64,000 nucleotides of DNA from Bacillus sp. FJAT-45350 (GTDB lineage Bacteria > Bacillota > Bacilli > Bacillales > NISU01): NCBI RefSeq assembly GCF_002335805.1, contig NZ_NISU01000001.1, positions 2,426,079 through 2,490,078 on the forward strand, read 5' to 3'. The first letter of the stretch is position 1. Each line of letters begins with the position of its first letter. Both the position numbers and the translations under genes were made by a program. Under the pieces are notes generated by a model. That model was not told the DNA's origin. It made no database searches and saw only the letters and a list, made by a program, of their open reading frames with translations. Shown here piece after piece: positions 39,411 through 51,162 of the stretch.

Positions 39411-40224
39411 ACATTTCGCGCTTTCCAACAAGTGAAGCAAAATAGAAACCAACGATAAAAGTTAAAATACTAATCACTAATAATAAGATATTACTTTCAA
39501 TTCCTGGGAAGATAACAAATACTGAACCGATAACCATTCCAATAATTAAAGCATACGTAAACACTGGCATTGTACTTAGTAACACGCGAATGATTTTACT
39601 ACTAACAATGAAACCTACCATAATCCCCATTCCTACTACTAAGATAATTGGTATGTTAATAGTAGCTAACGCATTAATAACGGTGGCATATGCACCAAGT
39701 AATAGAAGAACAAAAGAACCACTAATCCCTGGCAGAAGCATTGCCATACTAGCTGCCCAGCCAGAAAGGAATAATGTAATACCAGTAGTAGCGTTAATTG
39801 ATTCAATTAGTGGTGGCTCAACTCCATCACGTAATAAACCTGTAGAAGCTATTGCAATAATTGCGATTACTAACACTACATAATGTGTTGCTTTAAAGTT
39901 AGTTTTATAGTCTATCTTTCTAAATAAATAGGGTAATATACCTGCTATAAGTCCGAGAAAAAAGAAATAAGTCGGTTGTGGATAATATTCTAATAGCCAT
40001 TTAATAACATGACTTAAAAGAAAAATGGCAAGAACAGCACCAATCCCTAATGGAATTAAAAATCCAAGATGTTTCTTCCAGTCACGGCTAAAAAAGCCAC
40101 TAATTGCTTCTATTAAACGATCATAAATTCCGAGAATAACTCCAATCGTTCCTCCACTGACACCAGGAACTAAATCACTTGCACCAATCATCATTCCTCG
40201 AAATATATTTTTCCATTCAAACAT
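39409..40224 (-). CDS. popT: DUF368 undecaprenyl-phosphate translocase (PopT type)
   Basis: The 271-residue membrane protein has about eight segments and the paired DUF368 motifs ASDLVPGVSGGTIGVILGIYDR and AMLLPGISGSFVLLLLGAY. DUF368 proteins were shown to return undecaprenyl phosphate across the membrane for reuse in wall synthesis, a role most important at alkaline pH. The gene is divergent from spoVB, which encodes another lipid-carrier flippase. The ribosome site is AGGAG. Confidence 0.92.
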   Translation of the reverse strand: MFEWKNIFRGMMIGASDLVPGVSGGTIGVILGIYDRLIEAISGFFSRDWKKHLGFLIPLGIGAVLAIFLLSHVIKWLLEYYPQPTYFFFLGLIAGILPYLFRKIDYKTNFKATHYVVLVIAIIAIASTGLLRDGVEPPLIESINATTGITLFLSGWAASMAMLLPGISGSFVLLLLGAYATVINALATINIPIILVVGMGIMVGFIVSSKIIRVLLSTMPVFTYALIIGMVIGSVFVIFPGIESNILLLVISILTFIVGFYFASLVGKREM

Positions 40225-40397
40225 AGTCGGTCTCCTTTTGATTTTTGTTTTAATTGACTATATATACTTGTTATTGGTATCTATGGATTTCTAGCAATCG
40301 CTCCTCATACTGCGTGTACGTTCTGAGAAACCCACTCATAGCTTATCATAATCGAATAAAGTAAATACGCTTTTTTCGATTATGATAAAACAACTTG

Positions 40398-40428
40398 TCA
40401 TGCTTGACCCCCTACTAAGCATATAAAT
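40398..40428 (+). promoter_or_regulatory. Possible sigma-E promoter of spoVB
   Basis: TCATGCT (40398-40404) and CATATAAAT (40420-40428) resemble sigma-E elements, but the 15-base spacing is one longer than the usual 13-14. Expected, because spoVB is a mother-cell gene; the match is weak. Confidence 0.35.
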
Positions 40429-40473
40429 AATTGTGGAAAATATCCATTATTTTTTTAGAAAGTAGGGGCGTCC

Positions 40474-42039
40474 ATGTCAAAACAAACCTTTCTTAAAGGT
40501 ACTTTAATTCTTATCATCGCAGGACTCATAACGCGCTTCCTTGGATTTGTAAATAAAATTGTTGTTGCACGTATTATGGGAGCTGAGGGTGTTGGCCTCT
40601 ACACGATGGCAGTTCCTACCTTATTGCTAGTTATCGCTATTACACAACTTGGGTTACCAGTTGCAATATCAAAACTAGTTGCTGAAGCAGAAGCCGTTTC
40701 TGATCGAAGAAAGATTAAGCGAATACTTATTGTCTCTCTAACTATTACAGGAATACTTAGCCTGATCTTCACAGTTGGTATGATTGCCTTTGCCCCTTTC
40801 ATTGCTTCTACCTTGTTAACAGATGAAAGAGCGTATTATCCTCTAATAGCAATTGCACCAATCGTTCCCATTGTAGCATTATCATCTGTTTTAAGGGGTT
40901 ATTTCCAAGGTCGTCAAAACATGAAACCTACAGCATTTTCACAAGTCATCGAACAAGTAGTTCGAATAACACTCGTTGCTGTTCTAACAAGTGCATTCCT
41001 ACCATATGGTGTGGAATATGCTGCAGCAGGAGCAATGATTTCAGTAGTTATTGGTGAACTTGCTTCACTTATTTACATGGTCTTTATGTTCAAAACAAAA
41101 AAACGAATTAAAATTCGACGTGGGTTTGGTAGCTACTTGAAGAACGGAAAGAAAACGTTCAGTGAATTAATGTCAATTGCATTACCAACAACAGGGAGTC
41201 GTATGATTGGTTCCATCGCCTTCTTCTTTGAACCAATTGTTGTCGCACAAAGCTTAGCAATAGCTGGTGTTGCAACAGCTGTCGCCACTCGTCAATATGG
41301 TGAACTTGCTGGGTTAGCTATCCCACTATTAATGTTACCGACTTTCATTACGTATTCATTATCCGTTTCACTAGTCCCTGCCATTAGTGAAGCATCAGCA
41401 CAAAAACAATATAGCCTTATTCATCATCGACTCGGTCAGGCTCTAAGAATCGCCTTAATATCTGGTGGTATCTCAGTAGTCATTCTTTATGTATTTGCTA
41501 TACCAATCATGAATTTGATGTATAACGAACCAACTGTAGCAACCTACTTGAAAGTCATGGCACCTTTTAGTATTTTCTTATACTTCCAAGGTCCACTTCA
41601 GGCGACACTACAAGCATTGAACTTAGCGAAAGCAGCCATGATGAATAGCTTATTTGGAGCAGTTGTCAAAATTGCTGTTATCTTTGTATTAGCTTCTAGA
41701 CCTGAACTAGGAATTATGGGAGCAGCATTAGCCATTGTAATTGGTTTTGTTCTCGTGACATTACTACATTTTGCAACGATTGTAAAAACAATTAGCTTTA
41801 CACTTCATGTAAAGGACTTAGTAAAAGCATTATCAGTTATGGCTATTACTGCTGTCGTTGGTTATATTCTTTACGAATTTGCCTTCCTAAACATGAGCCT
41901 GTTATTCAAAACATTACTATCAATTAGTATAGTTACAATCCTATATAGTGTACTACTCATACTATTTTCTCTCATAAAGAAAGACGAAATGCAACGTGTT
42001 CCATTTATAGGAAACTACTTAGCTAATTTTGTTAGATAA
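40474..42039 (+). CDS. spoVB: SpoVB, MOP-family lipid flippase for spore cortex
   Basis: The 521-residue protein with about 14 membrane segments begins LKGTLILIIAGLITRFLGFVNKIVVARIMGAEGVGLYTMAVP, the typical SpoVB/MurJ-type (MVF/polysaccharide transporter) start. SpoVB is needed for cortex peptidoglycan and probably flips lipid II in the mother cell. The ATG at 40474 follows AGTAGGGG. It could be confused with other MOP paralogues (YtgP/MurJ), but position next to yrbG and comN supports spoVB. Confidence 0.93.
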   Translation: MSKQTFLKGTLILIIAGLITRFLGFVNKIVVARIMGAEGVGLYTMAVPTLLLVIAITQLGLPVAISKLVAEAEAVSDRRKIKRILIVSLTITGILSLIFTVGMIAFAPFIASTLLTDERAYYPLIAIAPIVPIVALSSVLRGYFQGRQNMKPTAFSQVIEQVVRITLVAVLTSAFLPYGVEYAAAGAMISVVIGELASLIYMVFMFKTKKRIKIRRGFGSYLKNGKKTFSELMSIALPTTGSRMIGSIAFFFEPIVVAQSLAIAGVATAVATRQYGELAGLAIPLLMLPTFITYSLSVSLVPAISEASAQKQYSLIHHRLGQALRIALISGGISVVILYVFAIPIMNLMYNEPTVATYLKVMAPFSIFLYFQGPLQATLQALNLAKAAMMNSLFGAVVKIAVIFVLASRPELGIMGAALAIVIGFVLVTLLHFATIVKTISFTLHVKDLVKALSVMAITAVVGYILYEFAFLNMSLLFKTLLSISIVTILYSVLLILFSLIKKDEMQRVPFIGNYLANFVR

Positions 42040-42130
42040 GGGAATTAACACTATACGTTTTTTACAAGCTATGTAGGATGCCCTATCAATCTAGGGCACT
42101 GAAAAAGTACCAAATAGATGATTCAAAAGA

Positions 42131-42218
42131 AGCGGTAACGGCCCGCACGTTGCGCGTCTGCTGCGAGAAACCACTCGTTGCAAGCTTTTTTAAAGAGGCA
42201 ACGGCTACATGCATTACT
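42131..42218. repeat. Short inverted-repeat element, copy 1
   Basis: Left half AGCGGTAACGGCCCGCACGTTGC (42131-42153) and right half GCAACGGCTACATGCATTAC (42198-42217) are inverted relatives. The same two halves occur at 50253-50313. It lies directly after the terminator of the minus-strand Gly-rich gene. Confidence 0.65.
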
Positions 42219-42221
42219 TTA

Positions 42222-42265
42222 AGGAGACTGAAAAAGTGAAAATCACACTTTTCCAGTCCCCTCTA
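42222..42265 (-). terminator. Terminator of the Gly/His-rich gene
   Basis: GGGGACTG and CAGTCTCC, with an inner AAAAGTG/CACTTTT pairing, form a long stem on the minus strand. Only a short T pair follows. Confidence 0.65.
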
Positions 42266-42292
42266 TAATCAGGCATCCCTTCTGTCGTTATA

Positions 42293-42664
42293 TTACCAGA
42301 AGAACGCGCTACCTAAAGCAAAACCACCAATAGCCGCTAGAGCTACTGGTACACCAAATCCACCACCAAATCCACCGTAACCTGCTCCGTACCCATGGTG
42401 GCCATATCCAGCTCCATAAGCACCATGTCCATAACCATGACCGTGTCCGTGACCGAAACCACCATAGCCTACACCAGGTCCAAAGCCAGGTCCAAAAGAT
42501 CCGTAACCATAGCCACCAAACTCCCTACGATGACTATTTGTTTCAAGGTAAACGTATTGCTGGTCAACATTTACTATTTTACCGTAGTGTTCAACACCAC
42601 TTTTTTCTCGTATTTTTACTACCTGCCCTACGTGACGTTGACATAAATCAAAATATTGATTCAA
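42293..42664 (-). CDS. Gly/Tyr/His-rich protein with small N-terminal domain
   Basis: Residues 1-45 (NQYFDLCQRHVGQVVKIREKSGVEHYGKIVNVDQQYVYLE) look like a small Sm-like or SH3-like beta domain. Residues 50-105 are almost only Gly, His, Tyr and Phe in GYG and GHG repeats. The last 20 residues are hydrophobic (PVALAAIGGFALGSAFFW). I choose TTG 42664 because AAAGGGGG lies seven bases before it; the longer frame to 42727 has no ribosome site. I do not recognise a named family; similar Gly-rich proteins occur in spore coats. Confidence 0.7.
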   Translation of the reverse strand: MNQYFDLCQRHVGQVVKIREKSGVEHYGKIVNVDQQYVYLETNSHRREFGGYGYGSFGPGFGPGVGYGGFGHGHGHGYGHGAYGAGYGHHGYGAGYGGFGGGFGVPVALAAIGGFALGSAFFW

Positions 42665-42759
42665 AGGAAAACCCCCTTTCTTATACATAATCATCCTATT
42701 ACTGTATAAGAAGGATTGACTGTACACTTGTCACGAAGAACAAAAATAAAAGCTAGTGC

Positions 42760-43410
42760 CTACTCCTCATCCTTAATATCAACAAAAAAAGTATTGTTGT
42801 CATGATAAGCACAATATGAAATTTTCTTAACGTCACGATAGCCAAGCTTTCTTAATTCCTGGCGTAACCAAAGCTCTGTTTGATTTATTTTTTCTAAATG
42901 TTCTTTTTGTATATGTCCGTCTAAAATAAGGGGCATTGGAAGTTCCTTTTTACTACCATCCTTATTCTTTTCAATAACGGATAATTCTCCAGATGGTTCA
43001 AGAATAGCAAATTCAACATCTGAAACTTTACTAATTTTATTTTGACGTAATTGAATTAATAAATCGTCGAAATTATAACGCTGTTTACGCATTTCATGTT
43101 CATCAATTTTACCTTGACTAATTATCACAGAGGGCTTGCCATCAACTAATTTACGTAGCTTTTCACTCTTTAACGATACGAAGGCAAGACAGATTTGAAT
43201 AACTGATAATACAACGATTGGAACAATTGTATGTAACATTGGGATACGAGTATCTTCAATTGAAACAACGGCTAACTCAGCTATCATAATCGATACAACA
43301 AAGTCTAACACTGTAAGTTCTCCAATCTCTCGCTTACCCATAAAGCGAAGAACAAAAAGAATGATGAAATAAATTAAGATTGTCCGTAATATAATCGTCG
43401 AATACTCCAT
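42760..43410 (-). CDS. yrbG: YrbG, DUF421 (YetF-type) membrane protein
   Basis: The 216-residue protein has three membrane segments at the N-terminus (with VLRFMGKREIGELTVLDFVVSIMIAELA) and a cytoplasmic C-terminal domain (GKPSVIISQGKIDEHEMRKQRYNFDDLLIQLRQ). This is the DUF421/YetF family; Bacillus members have been linked to spore germination and to sensitivity to amines, but the biochemical role is unclear. Neighbour of spoVB in B. subtilis as well. Confidence 0.9.
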   Translation of the reverse strand: MEYSTIILRTILIYFIILFVLRFMGKREIGELTVLDFVVSIMIAELAVVSIEDTRIPMLHTIVPIVVLSVIQICLAFVSLKSEKLRKLVDGKPSVIISQGKIDEHEMRKQRYNFDDLLIQLRQNKISKVSDVEFAILEPSGELSVIEKNKDGSKKELPMPLILDGHIQKEHLEKINQTELWLRQELRKLGYRDVKKISYCAYHDNNTFFVDIKDEE

Positions 43411-43518
43411 CTTTTTCTTCGCCCCCTATTTATTACCTATAACTGTACACTTATCATCAATTACTAGTATGACCTAGATAAGAACATTCATTAATTGAAG
43501 CATTTGGTAACAAACAGA

Positions 43519-43552
43519 AAAATGCCCCGAAGCTAATAGCTTTGGGACAGTG
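43519..43552 (-). terminator. Terminator of the NhaD/ArsB-type gene
   Basis: CCCAAAGCT and AGCTTCGGG form the stem around ATT, then GCATTTTT. It directly follows the stop at 43559. Confidence 0.85.
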
Positions 43553-43558
43553 ATAATA

Positions 43559-44848
43559 TTAATGAAAATGTATTAAGTATCGAAAATATAAATAAACCGT
43601 AGAAATGATAAAAGAAACAATAGCAACCGGAAACCCTATCTTTAAGAACTCAAGATAACTGAATCCCTGCTTAGCTTTCATCGCTAACCCTGCGACTATC
43701 ACATTTGCAGTTGCTCCAATTAATGTTCCATTACCTCCTAAGCATGCACCTAATGCTAGCGCCCACCATAGAGGGTCCAAGTTTGTCATACCATAATTTT
43801 GAAACTCTAGAATAACAGGTATCATCGCAGCAACAAATGGGATGTTATCAACAAAACCTGATAACAAACCTGCCCCCCATAAAATAAATATAGCTGTTTT
43901 TGGCAAGTCACCGTCAGTATAATAAATAATCGATTTCGCTATTTCATCAATTAAGCCTACCTCTTTTAAACCACCAACAAGCATAAACAGTCCAACAAAG
44001 AAGAACAACGTGACCCACTCCACAGAACGAAATACTTCCTCCACATCCTGTTGGTCATGAGTAAGTAACATTAAAAGCAAAGCACCTGCAATTGCAATAC
44101 TTGTTATTTCTACATTTAAAATAGGTTGAATAATGAAACCAAACGTTGTTAGCACTAAAACTGTTAGTGATTTTAAGAGAAGATTTTTATTCTTTAAATA
44201 TGATTTTGGGTCTAACGCAAAAAGCTTATCCTGGTCTTCCTTTGTTACCTTTAAGGAATTTCGATAATAATACAGTAATCCTACCATTACAACAATAAAT
44301 ACAATTAAAACGGGCGGACCTAGATTAATTAAAAAATCATTAAATGTTAAATGATCAACTGCTTGCCCAATCATTAGGTTAGGTGGGTCACCAATTAATG
44401 TGGCAGTCCCACCTATGTTCGCTGCTAAAATAATCGACATTAAAAATGGGATTGCGTTCATTTTGAGCAATTTCGTTAATGTCAGGACAATCGGAACAAT
44501 TAATAAAACTGTTGTTACATTGTTCAAAAAAGCCGATCCTACTGCCGTTAACAAAGAGATAACGAGCAAGAGAGGAATAGGCTTACCATTTACTTTCTTG
44601 GCAACATTTATAGCAATATATTCAAAAAAGCCACTTTGACTTGTTATTGATACTAAAATCATCATTGCCAAAAGTAGTGTAATTGTATGCCAATCAATAT
44701 GTTGAAAAAAGGCCGTATCTAAATCAAATACACCAACAAAAAGCATAGCAGTACCACCAATGCAAGCAACTAATGCACGGTTCAGCTTTTCGCTAATTAT
44801 TAGTATGTAGCTGATTATAAAAATGATAAAGGCCAGAGTAACTTCCAT
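43559..44848 (-). CDS. NhaD/ArsB-family ion transporter
   Basis: The 429-residue membrane protein has about 11 segments and a duplicated architecture: FLNNVTTVLLIVPIVL with ANIGGTATLIGDPPNLMIG in the first half, and GFVDNIPFVAAMIPVIL with GACLGGNGTLIGATANVIVAG in the second. These are the marks of the ion-transporter superfamily that includes NhaD Na+/H+ antiporters and ArsB. Neither substrate can be excluded; without arsR/arsC nearby, Na+ or an anion is more likely than arsenite. Not part of the B. subtilis gene order as I know it. Confidence 0.85.
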   Translation of the reverse strand: MEVTLAFIIFIISYILIISEKLNRALVACIGGTAMLFVGVFDLDTAFFQHIDWHTITLLLAMMILVSITSQSGFFEYIAINVAKKVNGKPIPLLLVISLLTAVGSAFLNNVTTVLLIVPIVLTLTKLLKMNAIPFLMSIILAANIGGTATLIGDPPNLMIGQAVDHLTFNDFLINLGPPVLIVFIVVMVGLLYYYRNSLKVTKEDQDKLFALDPKSYLKNKNLLLKSLTVLVLTTFGFIIQPILNVEITSIAIAGALLLMLLTHDQQDVEEVFRSVEWVTLFFFVGLFMLVGGLKEVGLIDEIAKSIIYYTDGDLPKTAIFILWGAGLLSGFVDNIPFVAAMIPVILEFQNYGMTNLDPLWWALALGACLGGNGTLIGATANVIVAGLAMKAKQGFSYLEFLKIGFPVAIVSFIISTVYLYFRYLIHFH

Positions 44849-45036
44849 ATGTTTGGGTCTCCTCTCCTTCCATTTCTACCATCTTATGAAAGGGATGTCC
44901 TAAACATGTTAGTAGCTGGACAAATTTTGTTACGCTTATCCATTTAAAACATGAAAATCAGTATTCTATTCATGTCCAAGCCCGAATAAGCTTTAGTAAC
45001 AACTTATATAGAATTTAATAGAAAGGGGAGTTCATA

Positions 45037-45411
45037 TTGACTTACCGTGGTATGTTACCTGCTGTAATGTTTGGTCTCATCACTGTTTTAGCAATAGCAC
45101 TGTCATTTAGCTTTGTTGTCTCTCTGATCCTAATGTTTAGTTCTTTTACTGAAGCATCTTTTTCATGGATTATTATGGCTGTTTCATTTCTATCATTATT
45201 TATTGGTGGCGTTATGTCAGGTGGAAAGGCAAAGGAAAAAGGTTGGCTTGCTGGGGGATTAACGGGGATTCTGTTCACACTTATCACTTTCCTTGTACAA
45301 TACTTAGGGTATAATGCAGGATTCTCACCAGAGCAATACATGTTCCATGGCGGATATATCCTAGCTGCAGCATTCGGTGGAATAATTGGGGTTAACTTAG
45401 CTAGCAAATAA
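45037..45411 (+). CDS. yrzE: TIGR04086-family membrane protein (YrzE)
   Basis: The 124-residue protein has four membrane segments in the pattern of the TIGR04086 family (FIGGVMSGGKAKEKGWLAGGLTGILF and GGYILAAAFGGIIGVNLA). Function unknown. The start is TTG 45037, with AAAGGGGAG six bases before it; no ATG is available near the site. Convergent with yajC, sharing a terminator. Confidence 0.88.
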   Translation: MTYRGMLPAVMFGLITVLAIALSFSFVVSLILMFSSFTEASFSWIIMAVSFLSLFIGGVMSGGKAKEKGWLAGGLTGILFTLITFLVQYLGYNAGFSPEQYMFHGGYILAAAFGGIIGVNLASK

Positions 45412-45418
45412 GAGCAGA

Positions 45419-45455
45419 AAAAAACGCAGTACCTATATAAGGTTCTGCGTTTTTT
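45419..45455. terminator. Bidirectional terminator between yrzE and yajC
   Basis: AAAACGCAG and CTGCGTTTT, with ACC/GGT inside, are flanked by A- and T-runs. It ends both convergent transcripts. Confidence 0.9.
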
Positions 45456-45462
45456 ATGTACA

Positions 45463-45726
45463 TCAATCTGGATTAACGACTTCACGTACTGCTGAACGAT
45501 CGAAAGTTAGTTTACGATTGTCATTAACTAAGATAACCATTGTATCTTCGTCAATTGAATCAATCGTACCATGCATTCCACCGATTGTAATGATTTTGTC
45601 TCCTCTTTGTAAAGCTTCGTGCATTTGACGTATTGCTTTTTGTCGTTTTTGTTGCGGTCTAATTAGTAGAAACCAAAAAATCGCAAACATTAGCAACAAA
45701 GGTAAAATAGTACCAAACATTTCCAT
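45463..45726 (-). CDS. yajC: Preprotein translocase accessory protein YajC
   Basis: The 87-residue protein has one N-terminal membrane segment (LPLLLMFAIFWFLLIRPQQKRQK) and a small beta domain (GDKIITIGGMHGTIDSID). YajC binds SecDF. It follows queA-tgt as in B. subtilis. RBS is AGGAGGGG. Confidence 0.96.
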   Translation of the reverse strand: MEMFGTILPLLLMFAIFWFLLIRPQQKRQKAIRQMHEALQRGDKIITIGGMHGTIDSIDEDTMVILVNDNRKLTFDRSAVREVVNPD

Positions 45727-45859
45727 TCTTTTCCCCTCCTTTCTAGAATAAAATCATATGTAGAAAAGGCTTTCAAGAAGTTAGCATTTACTTACATGCT
45801 ACACACCTTACTAGGAATCAACACCCTCAGTATGGTGTGTAACGACTGTAAACATATTG

Positions 45860-48045
<2,186 letters not shown>

Positions 48046-48210
48046 TAAATTGTTCACCTTTTCATTATTGATTTTTGCTCAATCTAATCTAGCATACAAA
48101 AACATGACTATGCTGACAAGGATTAAATCGTTATATCATTCTATTTCATTTATTATCTATAGGTAAAACAATAACTGTTTACCTTACTTTGAAGAATTTC
48201 GTCTAATTCT

Positions 48211-48429
48211 TCAGCGAAAACGACCAATAATAAAAAATAGTAATGACAAAATAACACTAATAATTATTGACGTAACAATCGGAAAATAAAATGTTGAATG
48301 TTCCTTTTTGATAATAATATCCCCAGGTAGCTTTCCAAGTGATAAGTATTTCCCTCCCACTTGCCATAAAAGTCCAATTACGATAAGAAGTATTCCTACT
48401 GTAATAAAGATTTTTGGTATGCTACTCAT
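48211..48429 (-). CDS. yrzS: DUF2905 small membrane protein
   Basis: The 72-residue protein has two membrane segments separated by the DUF2905 motif [19 protein letters not shown]. Function unknown. The start overlaps the ruvB stop by four bases (ATGA). B. subtilis has the same gene between ruvB and queA. Confidence 0.88.
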   Translation of the reverse strand: MSSIPKIFITVGILLIVIGLLWQVGGKYLSLGKLPGDIIIKKEHSTFYFPIVTSIIISVILSLLFFIIGRFR

Positions 48430-49427
48430 TGATTAGGCACCTCAATTTGAAAATGATGATAGACAGCCGGGGTAACAATTCTTCCCCTTGGTGTTCTCTG
48501 AATAAATCCAATCTGAAGCAAATAAGGCTCGTACACCTCTTCTATTGTCTCAGATTCTTCACCGATGGAAGCTGCGATTGTATCTAACCCAACTGGTCCT
48601 CCACGGAACCTTTCTATAATCCCCATGAGCAATTTATGATCGATATGATCCAGCCCAAGACGATCTACTTGTAGTTTCTCTAAAGCACTATGAGCTAATT
48701 CAGATGAAATTGTTCCATCTCCTTGTACTTGAGCAAAATCTCGAACCCTTCGTAACAAACGGTTTGCAATTCTAGGAGTTCCCCTTGAGCGTCTTGCTAC
48801 TTCTAGTGTTGCTTGCTTTTCAATCTCAACGTTAAAAATCTCTGCAGTACGCTTCACAATGACAGATAACTCATCCTCTGTATAATATTCAAGACGAGAT
48901 AAGATACCGAACCTATCCCGAAGAGGTGCTGTCAACAACCCAGCTCTAGTTGTGGCACCTACTAATGTAAATGGAGGCAAATCAAGTCGTACAGACCTAG
49001 CTGTTGGTCCTTTTCCTATAACAATATCTAAGCAAAAATCCTCCATTGCTGGGTAAAGAACTTCTTCTACCATTCGATTTAAACGATGAATTTCATCAAT
49101 AAACAGAACATCGCCTGGCTCTAATGCGGTTAAAATGGCAGCTAAATCACCTGGTCTCTCAATTGCTGGACCAGATGTTGTTCTCATTTGTACACCCATT
49201 TCATTTGCGATAATTTGCGAAAGTGTTGTCTTACCTAACCCAGGAGGACCATAAAGAAGAACGTGGTCTAACGATTCTTCTCTCAGCTTGGCAGCTCCAA
49301 TAAATACTTTTAAATTCTCTTTTACCTTTTCTTGACCAATGTATTGTTGTAAGTCCTGAGGACGAATACTAAGCTCAAGTGATTCCTCATCAGGATGTGC
49401 TTCTGCAGATATCATTCGTTCTTCCAT
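48426..49427 (-). CDS. ruvB: Holliday junction helicase RuvB
   Basis: RuvB drives branch migration at Holliday junctions. Walker [10 protein letters not shown], Walker B IDEIHR, sensor GATTRAGLL and the C-terminal winged helix ([16 protein letters not shown]) are present in 333 residues. RBS is GGGAGG. It follows ruvA by 15 bases. Confidence 0.99.
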   Translation of the reverse strand: MEERMISAEAHPDEESLELSIRPQDLQQYIGQEKVKENLKVFIGAAKLREESLDHVLLYGPPGLGKTTLSQIIANEMGVQMRTTSGPAIERPGDLAAILTALEPGDVLFIDEIHRLNRMVEEVLYPAMEDFCLDIVIGKGPTARSVRLDLPPFTLVGATTRAGLLTAPLRDRFGILSRLEYYTEDELSVIVKRTAEIFNVEIEKQATLEVARRSRGTPRIANRLLRRVRDFAQVQGDGTISSELAHSALEKLQVDRLGLDHIDHKLLMGIIERFRGGPVGLDTIAASIGEESETIEEVYEPYLLQIGFIQRTPRGRIVTPAVYHHFQIEVPNQ

Positions 49428-49442
49428 GATACACCTCCCTCA

Positions 49443-50057
49443 TTAATGAGTTAATAGTAATTGTAATGCCTTTTTTATGTATTGGTCTGTAGGCAATTGT
49501 TCCTCTGCAAGCTTTGGAATAACCTTCTTAAGTTCCCTATCGACATACCCAAGAGCCTTAAGTGCTTCAATTGCTTCATCTAATTCATGGGAATACGCTG
49601 AACCAGTTTGCTTTATCGGTGCTTCTTCTGTAAGCTCATCAAATAACGTAGGAACAAATTCGTCAAGCTTTCCTTTCAAATCTAGAATAATCTGTCTTGC
49701 TGTTTTCTTACCTACACCTGGAAATTTCACAAGGAACTTCTCATTTTCTTCCTCAATTGCCGTAACTAACTGTTCAGGCTGACCAGATGCTAGAATCGCT
49801 AATGCCCCCTTTGGGCCAATTCCAGATACGTTTAACAACTTTTCAAACATTGAGCGTTCCTTTTTTGTTTTGAAGCCGTACAGACGAATGACATCCTCTC
49901 TAACATAGTGATAGCTATACACCTGAACTTCTTCATCTAAATATTTTTGAAAGACAAAAGGATTTGGACAATGCAATTGATATCCAATCCCATGAGTTTC
50001 AATCACAATATATTGAGTTTCAACAGAAACTAATTTTCCCCTAATAAAATCAATCAA
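49443..50057 (-). CDS. ruvA: Holliday junction protein RuvA
   Basis: RuvA binds four-way junctions and loads RuvB. It starts [27 protein letters not shown] (OB fold) and has two helix-hairpin-helix motifs ([16 protein letters not shown] and [24 protein letters not shown]), then domain III. The start is TTG 50057: GAAAGGGAGCG lies eight bases upstream, and the homologues begin at this residue. The open frame to 50117 is longer but not used. Length 204. Confidence 0.96.
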   Translation of the reverse strand: MIDFIRGKLVSVETQYIVIETHGIGYQLHCPNPFVFQKYLDEEVQVYSYHYVREDVIRLYGFKTKKERSMFEKLLNVSGIGPKGALAILASGQPEQLVTAIEEENEKFLVKFPGVGKKTARQIILDLKGKLDEFVPTLFDELTEEAPIKQTGSAYSHELDEAIEALKALGYVDRELKKVIPKLAEEQLPTDQYIKKALQLLLTH

Positions 50058-50252
50058 GCATGCTCGCTCCCTTTCAACTGTACATAAACGATAACCCGTA
50101 TGATGGGAAATCTTCACTAACTATCATATCATAAACTTAATTACCAATCGCTAATTACTACTTTGAATGTAAAAAAGATAGTAATACTTAAATAAAAAAA
50201 GTGAACGGACAATACGTGACTGCTGAAAAGGTCTAATATAGTGGGGGCAGGA

Positions 50253-50313
50253 AGCAGTAATGGCTCGCACGTTGCGCGCTTGCTTTGAGAGATGCAACGG
50301 CTTCGCTTATTAC
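50253..50313. repeat. Short inverted-repeat element, copy 2
   Basis: AGCAGTAATGGCTCGCACGTTGC and GCAACGGCTTCGCTTATTAC are inverted relatives separated by about 18 bases. The element touches the bofC terminator and matches the copy at 42131-42218. Confidence 0.7.
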
Positions 50314-50318
50314 TTAAA

Positions 50319-50363
50319 AAGGCTGCTGAAAAAGTGTAAAAGTCGCACTTTTTCAGCAGCCTT
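50319..50363 (-). terminator. Terminator of bofC
   Basis: A perfect 18-bp stem (50319-50336 with 50346-50363) and nine-base loop are followed by a T-run on the minus strand. Confidence 0.92.
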
Positions 50364-50385
50364 GACAATACCGTTCACTTTTGTT

Positions 50386-50967
50386 CTACATTTCCGATAT
50401 CGCATATTTTTTTAATGCACTAATAACTTCTTGATAATTTTCTCTAGACATTACTGGAATTCCTTCAACTAATTCAGTTTGCTGCTGACTTTTCAATTTC
50501 TTAGTATTAATTTGGAAAAATGATTGTATAACCTTTTCTCCTCCAGGCTTTCCTTCATAAATTTTCAAAAAGCCATCATCAGAAATACCAAAATACCCAT
50601 TAAACTTAAGTAAAGGTGAAATATCATCTACTTTTTGTTGAAATAAAACTTGTTGTTCATTTTGATCAATTAAATCCCAGCCTTCATAATATGCCCAGAA
50701 ATCTTCCATTGACCAGATTGTTTCAAAAAGTCTTTCCTCACTAATTTCTCCATCTAAGTAGATTCTTTTTAACACAACCTCCACAGTTTTCGGACCCATC
50801 ACTTCAAACGCTTCCTGCTTTTCATTTACCATTTCCTTCGACTCAATAGGCTCTGCACTATGATACTGTGTAGAAAGGAATGTAATAGACACTGTACTAA
50901 TGAGAATAAACAGTAATACTAATACTTGAACCTTCTTAAACTTTTGTCCTAATTGGCGAATTTTCAT
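50386..50967 (-). CDS. bofC: BofC, forespore intercompartmental signalling protein
   Basis: The 193-residue protein has an N-terminal signal/anchor (VQVLVLLFILISTVSITFLST) and the BofC core (VVLKRIYLDGEISEERLFETIWSMEDFWAYYEGW, then FNGYFGISDDGFLKIYEGKPGGEKVIQSFFQI). In B. subtilis BofC is secreted from the forespore and restrains SpoIVB, delaying pro-sigma-K cleavage. The ruvA neighbour is the same. Start ATG 50967 with GGTGGTG. Confidence 0.9.
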   Translation of the reverse strand: MKIRQLGQKFKKVQVLVLLFILISTVSITFLSTQYHSAEPIESKEMVNEKQEAFEVMGPKTVEVVLKRIYLDGEISEERLFETIWSMEDFWAYYEGWDLIDQNEQQVLFQQKVDDISPLLKFNGYFGISDDGFLKIYEGKPGGEKVIQSFFQINTKKLKSQQQTELVEGIPVMSRENYQEVISALKKYAISEM

Positions 50968-51162
50968 CAAAATCACCACCAGTAATAAAATAAGTTCTAT
51001 TCATATATTTACCCTTTCCATAAATATTAACTTTTATCCAGATATTTTCAAAATCAATTCAAATTTATGTTTATTGGTATAATAATCCTATTCTTATATG
51101 TAAATAAGTAATATAAATAAAGAGCAGAGGAATGCACCTCTACTCAATATTTACTATCTATA

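Noticed and set aside
50141-50368. 75-residue minus-strand frame between ruvA and bofC
   Set aside because: It covers the inverted-repeat element and the bofC terminator, has no ribosome site and would be Ser/Phe-rich by chance.
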